A stretch of DNA of 64,000 nucleotides. Source: Hydractinia symbiolongicarpus (Eukaryota > Cnidaria > Hydrozoa > Anthoathecata > Hydractiniidae). The stretch is from the NCBI RefSeq assembly GCF_029227915.1, contig NC_079879.1, positions 4,588,001 through 4,652,000 of the forward strand. Reading direction: 5' to 3'. The notes beneath the pieces are model-generated. The model had not been told where the DNA came from. It worked only from the letters and a program-made list of their open reading frames with translations, and did not search any database. Position 1 is the stretch's first letter; each line of letters starts with the position of its first letter. Below are positions 41,487-51,742 of this stretch, piece by piece. The position numbers were made by a program, and so were the translations under genes.

Positions 41487-44400
41487 ATGACTTCGAGAAA
41501 TACAGTTGTTGAATTAAGAGCTCTCGCTAGAGAACGCGGCCTACGTGGCTACTCAAGGCTCAGAAAGGCCGATCTGATCGAATTATTGACACCCACTACT
41601 GTGTCGGCACCCATACCCGTGCCGAGACCCACTAGACCCGTACCCGTGCCGAGACCCACTAGACCCATACCCATGCCGAGACCAATTAGACCCATACCCA
41701 TGCTGAGACCAATTAGACCCATACCCGTGCCGAGACCAATTAGACCCATACCCGTGGCGAGACCAGGCACTAGCCAACAAGACATGGATTTGAAAAGCAA
41801 GTTGATCGAATGGAGAGACTGGTTAATAAATCATGTACCTAAGGCTATTAAGGAGAAAGCGAGCAAAGCTTTCAAAACCATGAAGGATAAGATCATGGGT
41901 TTGTATAAAAAGGGCAGTGGAGAGGAAGAGGAAGAGGTGGAGGAGGAGGAGGAAGAGGTGGAGGAGGAGGAGAAAAACCCCTATACCCCCATTGAAGAAG
42001 CTTTTGTAGGTTCATACAAACGTTTCAAAATAAACTCGGATGGTGGGAAGAATGTCAGGGTCTTTCTCGAAAAGGTCGAGCACGTCGTGAATAGGTTGAT
42101 GAGTGACGTGCTAGGGCAGAAGAAGTCGCTGAAGACTCAGGCGACCTTGTGGGTGAAATGGGTAAGGGAGGACACCAGCTCGGCTGATGCCCCGTGTGTA
42201 CATGTCGATAAAGCTTTCAATAGCTATATGGAGATACTGCACGCCCACGATGACATTTCTGATGTTTTCGATCGTATGTGTAAAAAGATAATCGAGCAGA
42301 TTGAAAACCCTGCTCTACCTGCCAGCGGATTCACAATCGAAAGGATCCTACATATGCATGTGGACTTTCACAAACTAAAATTAACTAGAGGTAGTTCTTA
42401 CTTGCCGCTACCTAAGAATTTCAGTGGAAAGTTCTCCGTGATTAACCCTCATAACGAGGATGAAGAATGCTTCAAATGGGCCGTTTTAGCTGCCTTATAT
42501 CATGATAAGATTGATAATCATCCTGAACGAATCTCAAACCTTAAGAAGTTTGAAGACAAGTGCAATTGGGATGGTATAACTTTCCCTATGGCACTAAACA
42601 AGATAGATTTGTTTGAGAGAAGGAACCCTGATATCGCCGTGCATGTTTTGACAAAAGATGACATAGAGGGTGTCTATATGTGTCGAAAGTCGAAGCATCT
42701 TGACCGGGATGAGACGGTTGTTTTGTTTTTACTGTGTGAAGGGGATAAGAGGCATTATATCACTGTTAAGAACCTGAGCGGTGTCCTGAGCAAGGCCAAC
42801 TCAAAGCATGAACATAAAGAGTATTATTGCTTGAATTGTCTCTCTGGTTTTCCAAGCGAACAGAAAAGGGATGAGCACTTTGAGTATTGTAAGAATAACG
42901 ATGCCGTTAATATTCAACTCCCTAGGGAGGGTAGCACCTTAACCTTCACCCACGGTCAGTACCAGCTCAAAGCCCCATTCATCATGTATGCCGATTTCGA
43001 AGCTTTTACAAAACCTGAAGAGATAGAGTGTGGATCGTCCACCGAGAAAGTTGGTAAACATATCCCCACCGGATTCTGTTGTTATAGTAAATATGCTCAT
43101 GGTGAAGTTTTGGACCCTCTGAAGCTTTACCGTGGTGATGACTGTGTTCCGCGCTTTGTGGATCATGTGGTTTCCGAGGCGAAAAGGTTATACAACATGT
43201 TTCCACAACTTGGTATGCAAGATCTAACCGATGAAGAACTTGATGGATATGAAAATTCCACCGACTGCCACATCTGTATGAGAGAATTTGGTGATGATGA
43301 CATCAAGGTTAGGGATCACTGTCATTTTACTGGCAAGTTTCGTGGATCGGCACACATGGAATGTAATCTCCGTTACAAGGTGCCTAATTATATTCCGGTT
43401 GTCTTCCATAATCTGAGCGGATATGATTCACATCTATTTATCAAAGAGCTTGCGAAGAAGTATGGAGAAGGTGGTATGAGTGTAATCGCTGAAAATAAAG
43501 AGAAATATATCTCTTTCTCGACCGATGTTAAGGTTGGTGAATACACCGACAAAAATGGTGAGACCAAAGACAAAAAGATAAAGCTGAGATTCATCGATTC
43601 ATTTAGATTTATGTCAAGAGGATTAGGTTCCTTAGCTGACAATCTATCCGATGATCAGTGTAAAAACCTTAGAAAATTCTTCAATGATGAGCAATTCAAC
43701 ATAATGAGAAGGAAGGGTGTATACCCATATGAGTATGTTGATTCATTCGATAGGTTTAATGAAACCAGGCTTCCTTCGAAAGATGACTTTTATAGCAAGT
43801 TGAACATGAATGGTATCAGCGATGCTGATTATGCGCATGCCCAGAAGGTGTGGAAGGACATGAAAGTTGAAAATATGGGCGTTTATCATGATATCTATCT
43901 CAAGACGGATGTTCTGCTTCTGAGTGATGTGTTTGAGACATTCAGAGAGACATGTTTGAGAAACTATAAACTAGATCCCGCTCATTTTTACACGGCCCCC
44001 GGATTAGCTTGGCAGGTATGCCTGAAAAAGACAGATGTTGAGCTGGATTTGTTGTCAGATATGGATATGTTACTGTTTGTGGAGATGGGTATTAGGGGCG
44101 GTCTCTGTCAGGCCGTTCACAGACACGCGAAGGCAAATAATCCATATATGGGTGATATGTATAATACTTCAGAAGATACAACCTATCTACAGTATCTTGA
44201 TGCTAACAATCTGTATGGATGGGCCATGATACAGAAGATGCCCACCGGGGGGTTTGAGTGGGATGATTCCGGTAAATTTACACCCGAACTCATTTCAGAG
44301 TTGGCTGTGGAAAACGGTGAAAAGGGGTACATGCTTGAGGTTGATGTTAGATATCCACATAATCTTCATGACACACATAACGATCTTCCTTTCATGCCTG

Positions 44401-45410
44401 AGAGGAAGGTTATCAATGGTGTCGAGAAGCTGACACCGTGTCTTTCAGACAAGAGGAACTATGTGATTCATATCCGTGCGCTTGCTCAAGCTTTGAATCA
44501 CGGTCTTGTTCTGGATAAGGTTCATAGGGTACTGAGGTTTGATCAGAGCGCATGGTTGAAACCTTACATCGACTTCAATACACAGCTGCGCACGGAGTCA
44601 AAGAATGACTTTGAAAAGGATTTCTTCAAGCTGATGAACAATTCTGTCTTTGGTAAGACAATGGAGAATCAGCGAAGACAGAAGGATATACGTTTGGCCA
44701 CCAACCAAAAGAATTATGAGAAAATGGTGATGAAGCCAAACTTCAGGGGTGCAATCCATTTCTCGGAAACACTGATGGGGATAGAGATGTCCAAGATCAA
44801 GATCAAAATGAACAAACCGATCTATCTCGGCCCCACAATCCTCCATCTATCCAAGATGGTTATGTATGAGTTCCACCATGATTACATGAGACCGAAATAT
44901 GGTGATGATGTGAAGCTTTGCTACATGGATACGGATTCATTCGTTTACCACATAAAAACAGACGACTTCTACAAAGATATCGCGAACGATGTGTCTGCGA
45001 GATTTGACACATCTGGGTATGATAAGGAAGATGGTAGACCTCTACCATTAGGTTTGAATAAAAAGATCATTGGGCTTATGAAGGATGAGTTGGGTGGTAA
45101 GGTGATGACTGAGTTCATCGCCCTAAGAGCTAAGACCTACGCATACAAACAGCTATGTGGTAAGGAGGGTAAGAGATGTAAGGGGGTGAAGAAATGTGTG
45201 GTGAGGGAGACCATAGGTTTCGATGACTATAAGAGATGCCTGTTTGAGGGTGAGAACATTTACAGAACCCAAATGACATTTCGATCGATTAAGCATGATG
45301 TTCACACAATAAAAACAAACAAACTGGCGCTCAATGCCGATGATGATAAACGCATAATTTTGGAAGATGGTATTACCACACTGGCAAGAGGACATTATAG
45401 ACACACATAA
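41487..45410 (+). CDS. Protein-primed DNA polymerase B (pPolB) with SAP, zinc and EndoVII-like modules, 1307 aa
   Basis: Replicates the linear element. Order: SAP-like motif (6-36); Pro/Arg repeats PVPRPTRP (43-92); helical basic linker; Glu-only acidic run (~145-162); a region with C328 (ECFKWAVLA) and H423 (RHYITVK); a C2H2 finger from C448 (CLNC ending HFEYC); exonuclease motif I D503 (YADFEAF); an inserted EndoVII/HNH-like zinc module from C594 (CHICM, DHCHFTGKFRG, ECN); exonuclease II N642/D647 (NLSGYD); exonuclease III Y804/D808 (YLKTD). Polymerase motifs are A D905 (YLDANNLYG), B K1048-S1053 (KLMNNSVFG), C D1148/D1150 (MDTDS) and K1216-Y1218 (KTY). All catalytic residues are present. 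The last five codons lie inside the right TIR. Confidence 0.95.
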   Translation: MTSRNTVVELRALARERGLRGYSRLRKADLIELLTPTTVSAPIPVPRPTRPVPVPRPTRPIPMPRPIRPIPMLRPIRPIPVPRPIRPIPVARPGTSQQDMDLKSKLIEWRDWLINHVPKAIKEKASKAFKTMKDKIMGLYKKGSGEEEEEVEEEEEEVEEEEKNPYTPIEEAFVGSYKRFKINSDGGKNVRVFLEKVEHVVNRLMSDVLGQKKSLKTQATLWVKWVREDTSSADAPCVHVDKAFNSYMEILHAHDDISDVFDRMCKKIIEQIENPALPASGFTIERILHMHVDFHKLKLTRGSSYLPLPKNFSGKFSVINPHNEDEECFKWAVLAALYHDKIDNHPERISNLKKFEDKCNWDGITFPMALNKIDLFERRNPDIAVHVLTKDDIEGVYMCRKSKHLDRDETVVLFLLCEGDKRHYITVKNLSGVLSKANSKHEHKEYYCLNCLSGFPSEQKRDEHFEYCKNNDAVNIQLPREGSTLTFTHGQYQLKAPFIMYADFEAFTKPEEIECGSSTEKVGKHIPTGFCCYSKYAHGEVLDPLKLYRGDDCVPRFVDHVVSEAKRLYNMFPQLGMQDLTDEELDGYENSTDCHICMREFGDDDIKVRDHCHFTGKFRGSAHMECNLRYKVPNYIPVVFHNLSGYDSHLFIKELAKKYGEGGMSVIAENKEKYISFSTDVKVGEYTDKNGETKDKKIKLRFIDSFRFMSRGLGSLADNLSDDQCKNLRKFFNDEQFNIMRRKGVYPYEYVDSFDRFNETRLPSKDDFYSKLNMNGISDADYAHAQKVWKDMKVENMGVYHDIYLKTDVLLLSDVFETFRETCLRNYKLDPAHFYTAPGLAWQVCLKKTDVELDLLSDMDMLLFVEMGIRGGLCQAVHRHAKANNPYMGDMYNTSEDTTYLQYLDANNLYGWAMIQKMPTGGFEWDDSGKFTPELISELAVENGEKGYMLEVDVRYPHNLHDTHNDLPFMPERKVINGVEKLTPCLSDKRNYVIHIRALAQALNHGLVLDKVHRVLRFDQSAWLKPYIDFNTQLRTESKNDFEKDFFKLMNNSVFGKTMENQRRQKDIRLATNQKNYEKMVMKPNFRGAIHFSETLMGIEMSKIKIKMNKPIYLGPTILHLSKMVMYEFHHDYMRPKYGDDVKLCYMDTDSFVYHIKTDDFYKDIANDVSARFDTSGYDKEDGRPLPLGLNKKIIGLMKDELGGKVMTEFIALRAKTYAYKQLCGKEGKRCKGVKKCVVRETIGFDDYKRCLFEGENIYRTQMTFRSIKHDVHTIKTNKLALNADDDKRIILEDGITTLARGHYRHT

Positions 45411-45671
45411 CACTATAAATTATAGGGCACGACAGATGAGGGTGGGGAGGGACCCATGGGACGGGGATGAGGGCCAGGGGGACGCGGCCGGGGGAGGGGG
45501 TTTTGGACAGATATTATAGAGCATGCCCGCTTATTTGACGTAAAGTGGTAAAGTGCACATGGATTTTATGGACTCTTCTATCGTTGATTTGACGTGGATG
45601 ATCCATAATTTGACGTGGAGTGGCACAGAATATATTAATCGCTGTCCTAGGATCGGCATTTTCCTATCTCT
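45397..45671 (-). repeat. Polinton right terminal inverted repeat
   Basis: Inverted partner of 30559-30829. The outer ~190 bp are near-identical to the left end. The inner G-rich part (45435-45500, with many runs of 3-5 G) has diverged. The innermost ATAGACACACATAACACTAT overlaps the end of the polymerase gene, including its stop. Confidence 0.9.
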
Positions 45672-45676
45672 CCTCT
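45672..45676. other. Right target-site duplication (CCTCT)
   Basis: Matches 30554-30558. Confidence 0.7.
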
Positions 45677-46094
45677 TTTGCATTTCCATAGACTATTTCG
45701 AAAAGACAAGATAAATATTCAAGCTTATCCATCGCATCACTAGTCTGTAACTGTTATAATTTATTCACGCATTGTAACTAACCAACTCAATATGGTCGTT
45801 CCTGACTAAAAATAAATGTAATTACTTGATACTTCATTGAAAAAGGAATGTGAAAAATTTCAATGTTGCGGTAGCACGAGCTAATTCACGCTGCACTCTA
45901 GCTTACCTGTAGATCATTTCACTTTGTTCCCATTGTCTATCTACCTGCGCAAAGCCAATACTCCGAGAGGATTGTGGACCAAAACACAAATTTAATCGTT
46001 CGGTACACGAAGCGCTGTATGCACCGGCGTTTTTGAAAATCAGAAAACCCAATACGTACAATTAGGAGGAACAATGTGGACACTGTAGAACAGC
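45677..46094. other. Noncoding right flank of the Polinton
   Basis: No gene or clear repeat recognised. Confidence 0.4.
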
Positions 46095-46275
46095 GCAGCA
46101 GTGACGGCACCCCATATGTCTCTATGGGGCATCCTAAAGGGTGCTATTAAATATATTTTACCCGCTTAAAATCTAGCACCCATAGCAGACTTACTTGACA
46201 CCCCAAAAGGTGCTTAGATGCACTGTTATTTTAACTCTTAAAGGAGTCATACAGCACCCCTAAAACTTTCAGTGT
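46095..46275. repeat. Second cluster of GCACC/GGTGC short palindromes
   Basis: Several GCACCC and GGGTGC motifs in both orientations, spaced 20-40 bp, like 27710-28040. The stretch after it (46315-46430) resembles 27600-27720. Confidence 0.5.
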
Positions 46276-46487
46276 ACCTCAATGCTTGTCTATTCTATAG
46301 TACATGTTCCCTCATAGTGGCTGTTATTAGGACTTTTAAAAAGTCCTTTCGTGAGAGTGTATTATGCAAAATATCGTTTCTGTTTGTGTATGGATATGTA
46401 TCCAACCTTAAATCTTGTCTACTTTATAAAGCAACGTTTTCCTCAGATTGGCCAGCATTAGCTGTTTATATTGTTTATATTGGTTAG

Positions 46488-46730
46488 GGTGATAAAGAGT
46501 ATTATAACAGTTATGCGGAATATTGTGGCATAATGCGTTGGTCATGGCCTATCTTCAGGGAAAATATGTATTTGTTATGTAGCAATAAAGTATTACTACA
46601 ATTATGGAATATTATGCGATATTACGTTAGTTATGGCCTACCTACAGAGAAAATATGTATTTGTTATGTAGTGATAGAGGGTATTCTAAGGGTAATAAGG
46701 AATATTATGCGATATTACGTTGTGCATGGA
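46488..46730 (+). repeat. Minisatellite, ~90-93 bp unit, about 2.5 copies
   Basis: Units begin GTTGGTCATGGCCT (46536), GTTAGTTATGGCCT (46626) and GTTGTGCATGG (46719). They share GAAAATATGTATTTGTTATG and GGAATATTATGCGATATTAC. The 103-codon open frame across it is a by-product. Confidence 0.7.
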
Positions 46731-46997
46731 GGTCGGAAAATGAGGATCCATCTGTCGGGTCCATATGGTTTGAGTAATTCAATGAAAGTGTGTCGGCCTT
46801 TTTATGTCGATTCACACCTAGAAAACAGGAGAATATCATTTTAGCATAGTTGCTAATGTAAAGTCAGTTGACAGGTAATGATATCGATACAAAGATTTCA
46901 ACAAATACAGAGAAAAAATACAAATTTCTTTCCTTCGGAAATATAATCGATACAACTGTTATTTTGTCCTAAACAATCAATCTGTTTCTCAAACAAG

Positions 46998-49900
46998 TCA
47001 TGTTGTCTTTGCTTGAGAAGTAACAGGATCAACAGGTTCTTGTTTAATGTCGACTTTGGTCTCGATTGCAGGTTTTCGAAAATCTTTCGCCAAGTTGTCA
47101 ATAATGCTTGACAAATACTCCGGCAATGCCTTAAACGGCGTCGCACTTGGAGTGAAAAAGTGATGACTTCTTCGCGCCAACAGACGCAGCGCTCTCCATT
47201 GAAAATTAGCCTGGTTAACTACTTTGTACTCGTCCTCAATGCCTGCTTCAGGATCAGCTTGTTCCACGGCTTCTTCAAAATATTGTTCCAATGTCGGCAA
47301 GAATTTTAATCGATTTTCAGCTTTGCAAGATTCCAAATTGTCTAAAATGGTGAAGAGATATAAAAAATCCTTCACTGTAGGGTCTCATGAAAAAAGTTAT
47401 CATTGAACAAAGTAGTGCTTTGTGCACAGAGTACAAAACACACGTTAAAAAAAACTGAAAAACGAATGATTTATTTTAAAGCATAACAGTACTATAGAAC
47501 AGACTAAACTTTGCTTTGGAAAATTAACATAATAATATCTGGAATATACCCAACCCCCCGTCCCTCTCTCTCTCTCTAACAAAAAATAAACACAATTTTC
47601 CGCGAAGAACTCCTAATATTTCGTGAGAATTAAACTTTATTTTTTTAAAAAAAGAAATTAAAAAATTCGCAATTAATTTTTCATGAATTTCGCGAGTAGC
47701 AAGTTACTTAATGATTTTAGTGGGTACAAATTTTCGCGAAACAGACAGAAAATATTGAGAAAATTAATTCCCTTAAGTTATCTAATAAGACAACCATAAT
47801 TAATAATTACAGTGTATACTTTATTTATAGTTTTTACCATTTTACCATAATGCGAGGTCAAAAAGAAATTTCCACTTGGCACTACTTTATTGACCCGGAA
47901 AATATACATATTTTTAAGTCCAGCCTTATAATGTGGACATTTACAGCATTTACAATGAAGAAAAAAGTGTTATGAGTGTCAGGTATATATTGAGAACAGA
48001 ACTTGATATTTTGATACGTATTAAGAACCTGAACAGTTAGCTATGCTACTTACCTGGATGAAGGTTCCATAACCGTGTCAACTCAGGAGTTCCCATATAT
48101 ATACGCTTGTTAGAAGTATTTAGGAAATCTTCTCCAATATTTCTCTTTCTTTTGCGTTCTTTTGATTTTTCATCAGTTTGTTTCTGTGTTGTTTTTGCAA
48201 AACTGGGACATCCATCATTTTTCCAGTTAATCCAATTTTCTTCACGATTAAGGATATGCTCTACAGTCTTAGCAAAATTATTTCCGTTGGGTGGTGTTTC
48301 CCTAATAATGGTATAAACACGTTCAGTTGTTTCCTTGATCCAAGTCAATTGAGTATCATTAAGCACTTGGTTGGCAACTCGAAACTTGACAAATCCAGTC
48401 AAATACTGGAAAATAATTAAAACTTGCATCAAAAAGTAACGTCGAAAGGTACTGTCATTCAATTGTAAATTTAAAAGTTTCTCATTTGTGAGATATTTTG
48501 CAAAGCAATTTTTGATATCTTCGATTTGTTTTTCTTTACTTTTTTTCACATTGTGCTCAATCTTGTGACTTTCAAACACTTTCAAAACCTAAAACAAAAA
48601 AAAAACAATAATTAAAAAAATTAAAAAACAAAAAATATTTATACACATACACAAATATTAATTATCGAATTCAAGTGTGTGAGGAATTTTTTATTAGAAG
48701 TATTTCTGAGCTGTTTTATTATTTTTTTCCTCCACAGCATTTTTTTTTTATTGATCCTTGAAGACGTTTTGAATTTACATTTTATTTTCAAAAGTTTCCT
48801 AAATGTACTGAAAACTCATTTAAATCTGGATAAATTGGGGGAGGGTATCAGATAAATACAGGGGTCTGTTAAAAAAGAAAGAGGATGTTGGTTTTTCATT
48901 TTTTTAAACATGTGGGATGTTAAAACATTAAAATGGGTGGCAAATTTGTCTGAATTTGGTGTTGTCACTCTATTTAAATTAGGCTATCAAGTGTACTAAA
49001 TAGTAAGTTTGATAAGTGTCAAATTTTCTAACTGAATGGACAATAACACAAAATATTATAAAAAAAAGTTGCTTATCAAGTTTATAACCTTTGTCATTAT
49101 TAATGAGTTTGGGTTCCCCTTTTAAGTAATATGCAAGGTTGACATTTGCAGCATAAGCCAGTCTGCCCTGATTATGTTCGTTCTATAAGTCTCATATAAT
49201 ATTAGACTGCTGTTCGTTTTTTAAGTAACAAATGATAATAGACTGTCATAGATAAACCAGCCTGGCCTAATTATGATCGTTCTAAAGTGCCAAATAATAT
49301 TTTTAACTGCTGTACATAGCCGGCCTGTCCTAATTATGTTGCCCTCAGTATGTATTTTCTACCCTGATTATAAATGGGGCAAGCTGCCATATATAATCTG
49401 GGCAACGTTCGTTATCTGGGCAGAACATATTGAATTTCCAAAGCTGTAAAAAAAAGAGACAAGGATTTTAAATTATATATATGCATATACTTAAATTTAT
49501 ATGAACAGCTTTACCTCTGATATGTTTATTTTAAGGGTTCTCCAGCCTGAATTAGTATAACACTGTGTTGGTAATCGAAAAAATTCTTGTATGGACCAAA
49601 ATTTAACATAAAGACTGTAATCTACAGGATTTGGTGTCAGCTCTCCATCCTCTGTATCCATGTTTTCTGCACCAATGTCATCAGAAAATTCAGATGGATT
49701 TTTCTTATAAATTGTTACATTTTCAGAATGGAAACTACTCATTAAATTTAATGCTGACTTTTCTTCTAAAGGAAACAGTTGTGCCAAGAACAGCTGTATT
49801 CGACCACAAAAGATTGTATTTTGGGATTTGGATAACCTTCGAAGAATATCATTACACATTCTTAACAAGTGATGTTTACCATTGCTAAAGAATGGTTCAG

Positions 49901-50351
49901 ATGTCCAAATACTAACATTTTTTTCAACAAAGGCAAACATTTTTTCACAATGTTCCAGTGTTATAGTTTCAAAAATATCACTCAATAAAAGAATTGGTAG
50001 GTTATTTGTACAAAGTTTATGCTTGGTATGAAGAATAACAAATTCGATTAACTGCTCGAATTCAGAGATGATACTAAATGTCCCACTACCGTTTGTAATA
50101 GCTTCCTCGACGTTTGCAGTGCCGCCGTTGCTTAATGTATCATCATTGTTGGTTCGATTCTTTGACATTAATCCTTTAAGAACTTCACGGAAGGCTTGGT
50201 CCACAGCAGTCTTTTTATCTGTTTCACTTCCAGGGTGTGAGTTAAATATATGTTCGATCTCTTCTTTGACAGAATTGTTAGTTCGATTAGAAATACATGA
50301 CACAATATCCTTTTGCATGGCCAGGAAAACGAAATGATCTGAATCCGCCAT
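46998..50351 (-). CDS. THOC1: THO complex subunit 1 (THOC1/Hpr1), three exons
   Basis: Core subunit of the nuclear THO/TREX complex that couples transcription to mRNA export. Exons: 49515-50351 (279 codons, ATG at MADSDHFVF), 48054-48588, 47341-46998. Introns have GT/AG ends, phases 0 and 1. Family-typical stretches are LLRMCNDILRRLSKSQNT and FCGRIQLFLAQLFP in exon 1, KTVEHILNREENW in exon 2, and the NLHPG/DNLESC junction and WRALRLLARRSHHFF in exon 3. The deduced product is about 571 aa. Vertebrate THOC1 is about 657 aa and ends in a death domain. Here the frame stops in a Pro/Glu tail (EPVDPVTSQ) with no plausible further donor, so the death domain appears absent or its exon was missed. The downstream side holds only repeats and then the Polinton. 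Confidence 0.9.
47580..47760. repeat. Decayed TTCGCGAAAATT-type repeat in THOC1 intron 2
   Basis: AATTTTCCGCGAAGAA at one end and AAATTTTCGCGAAAC at the other, with ATTCGCAATTAATTT and AATTTCGCGAG inside. Same style as the MITE at 57135-57687. A short (CT)n run precedes it at 47560-47577. Confidence 0.45.
48589..49514 (-). repeat. THOC1 intron 1 with degenerate ~100 bp tandem repeat
   Basis: Within 49155-49350 three diverged units share CCAGTCTGCCCTGATTATG/CCAGCCTGGCCTAATTATG, then CGTTCTA and ATAATATT, then AACTGCTG. The rest of the intron is AT-rich without features. Confidence 0.5.
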
Positions 50352-51742
50352 TTTGCGTCTAGCATTATAGAGCGCTTCTTCATATATGAAACCATATCAA
50401 GTTGGAACCTTGGTCAAAAACAATCCCTGTCACTTTAAATATCCGTCGCAAATATTTTGCCCTTAACTTATTCTCGACCCCAGAGGTCTTTGAGATAAAC
50501 CTCGAAAGGCGACAAGCTAGCTACTCAAAAAATTTTGCTAAAAAGGGAATCCATGGTCGCAAATATTTTCAGCCCTCGTTTATATAAGCATGGTGAAAAA
50601 TAAAGGTCGTCGCAATTGCAGTGATCATCTCTGAAATAGGACTTCACCATTTTTTGCAACCAAAAATCCGAGTTGGGGAGACGAATTTGAAGTGACACGG
50701 ATTGTTCTTGACCTTCCTCTTGCCGCCTAATGGCTATGATTTTATTCACTAGGACTATCACCCTTTTGTAAGGTTTTTTATATTTTTAAAATAAGAGAAG
50801 ACACGGCGAAAAATATTTTGACGTAGTCTCTTGTATGTATCAAAAAGGCAAACCCTGGGACGAGAGGGTGCATGACTATATATGATAAAGTGAACAGAAA
50901 ACCCTTGATCCAATACTGAATTGGTGATTAAAGGCGGTGATACACGATCCGATTATTCAAATTCGATTAGTCGAATTCGATTAATTGGATCGTGTATCAT
51001 GTAAAAATCGTATGCTTTTGGCATGCTCAGACTTGTCGAATTCGATTTTTAAAAAGTCGGACCGGTTCAACTTTTTCGATTAATCGACAGATTTTTAGCC
51101 AATCAAAATGTTAAAATCTGTACATCAAAAATATGAGTTTCTATACAAAAAATAAACATTAGTAGAGAAACTTTAAAAACATCATGTCGTCAAAAAAGGA
51201 TAAAACAGAAATCAACGAGATTTTTATCAGTGAATGAAGCTTATTAACAGAAAAGTAACAAATAACACACTCCGTTTCTAACGTTTTTTTAAATTTTTAA
51301 TTGTTGTAATAGTAACTGTAACTGCAGCGAGTTCAACTCTATCTTCACAAAGACATTTTTATCGAAAGGAAATTATCAAAAATCTGTTCAGTTTTATATT
51401 AATGTTCAATATAATTTCGATAAATCGAATTCGATTAATTGGATCGTTATCACCCCTTAAGAAATAATGTGTATGTCCCCCACACACTAAACTAAGTTTA
51501 CATGCCTCCCGTTAACTTTATATCTTTAAGCCATCGTGCATATGGTGGCTTTCATAAAAGCCTGGCCAGTACTTGTCTCAGTTACCTTTTCTTTGCTGAA
51601 TAGAACGCACAGACAGGTGAAAAAAAATGGAGAAAAGAAAAACAATTCGTTCCGAAGTTCAGTGTAAAAGTGCAACGTGTTTCCTGATAAAAAATTATAT
51701 ACCTTTGTTTTCGCCGGGTACCATTTTTTTAATTATCTTGTA
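50352..51742. promoter_or_regulatory. Divergent intergenic region between THOC1 and the collagen gene
   Basis: 1.4 kb separates the two divergent first ATGs. Much of it is a MITE (50932-51456). CCTGGGACGAG (50855-50865) is a fragment of the CCCAGGG palindrome family. No clear TATA box was identified. Confidence 0.4.
50932..51456. mobile_element. TTAA-flanked MITE, 525 bp
   Basis: The left end GGCGGTGATACACGATCC and the right end GGATCGTTATCACCCC are imperfect inverted repeats. They continue into AATTCGATTAATCGAATT-type palindromes on both sides (50950-50998 and 51416-51445). TTAA flanks both ends (50928-50931 and 51457-51460), as with piggyBac-type insertions. No transposase inside. Confidence 0.75.

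Larger units (their letters stand above)
30559..45671. mobile_element. Polinton/Maverick element, complete, 15,113 bp
   Basis: Defined by matching inverted ends that begin AGAGATAGGAAAATGCCG. CCTCT flanks both sides (30554-30558 and 45672-45676; TCCTCT if one base of end ambiguity is allowed), consistent with the short target duplication of Polintons. Gene content is diagnostic: protein-primed polymerase B, retroviral-type integrase, A32-like ATPase, double jelly-roll capsid protein and a candidate penton. The interior is less AT-rich and far more densely coding than the surrounding DNA, with genes on both strands in compact blocks. The capsid stop and the frameshift at 32161-32190 show decay, yet the ends and most ORFs are intact, so insertion is fairly recent. 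No adenovirus-like protease ORF is seen. Confidence 0.95.

Noticed and set aside
41549-41800. Minus-strand open frames opposite the polymerase Pro/Arg repeats
   Set aside because: Their Gly/Leu or Ser/Trp repeats are simply the complement of the PVPRPTRP-coding repeat.
51677-51742. Upstream extension of the collagen first exon
   Set aside because: It starts with GTG; the first ATG is at 51743 and gives a sensible Lys-rich cytoplasmic tail.
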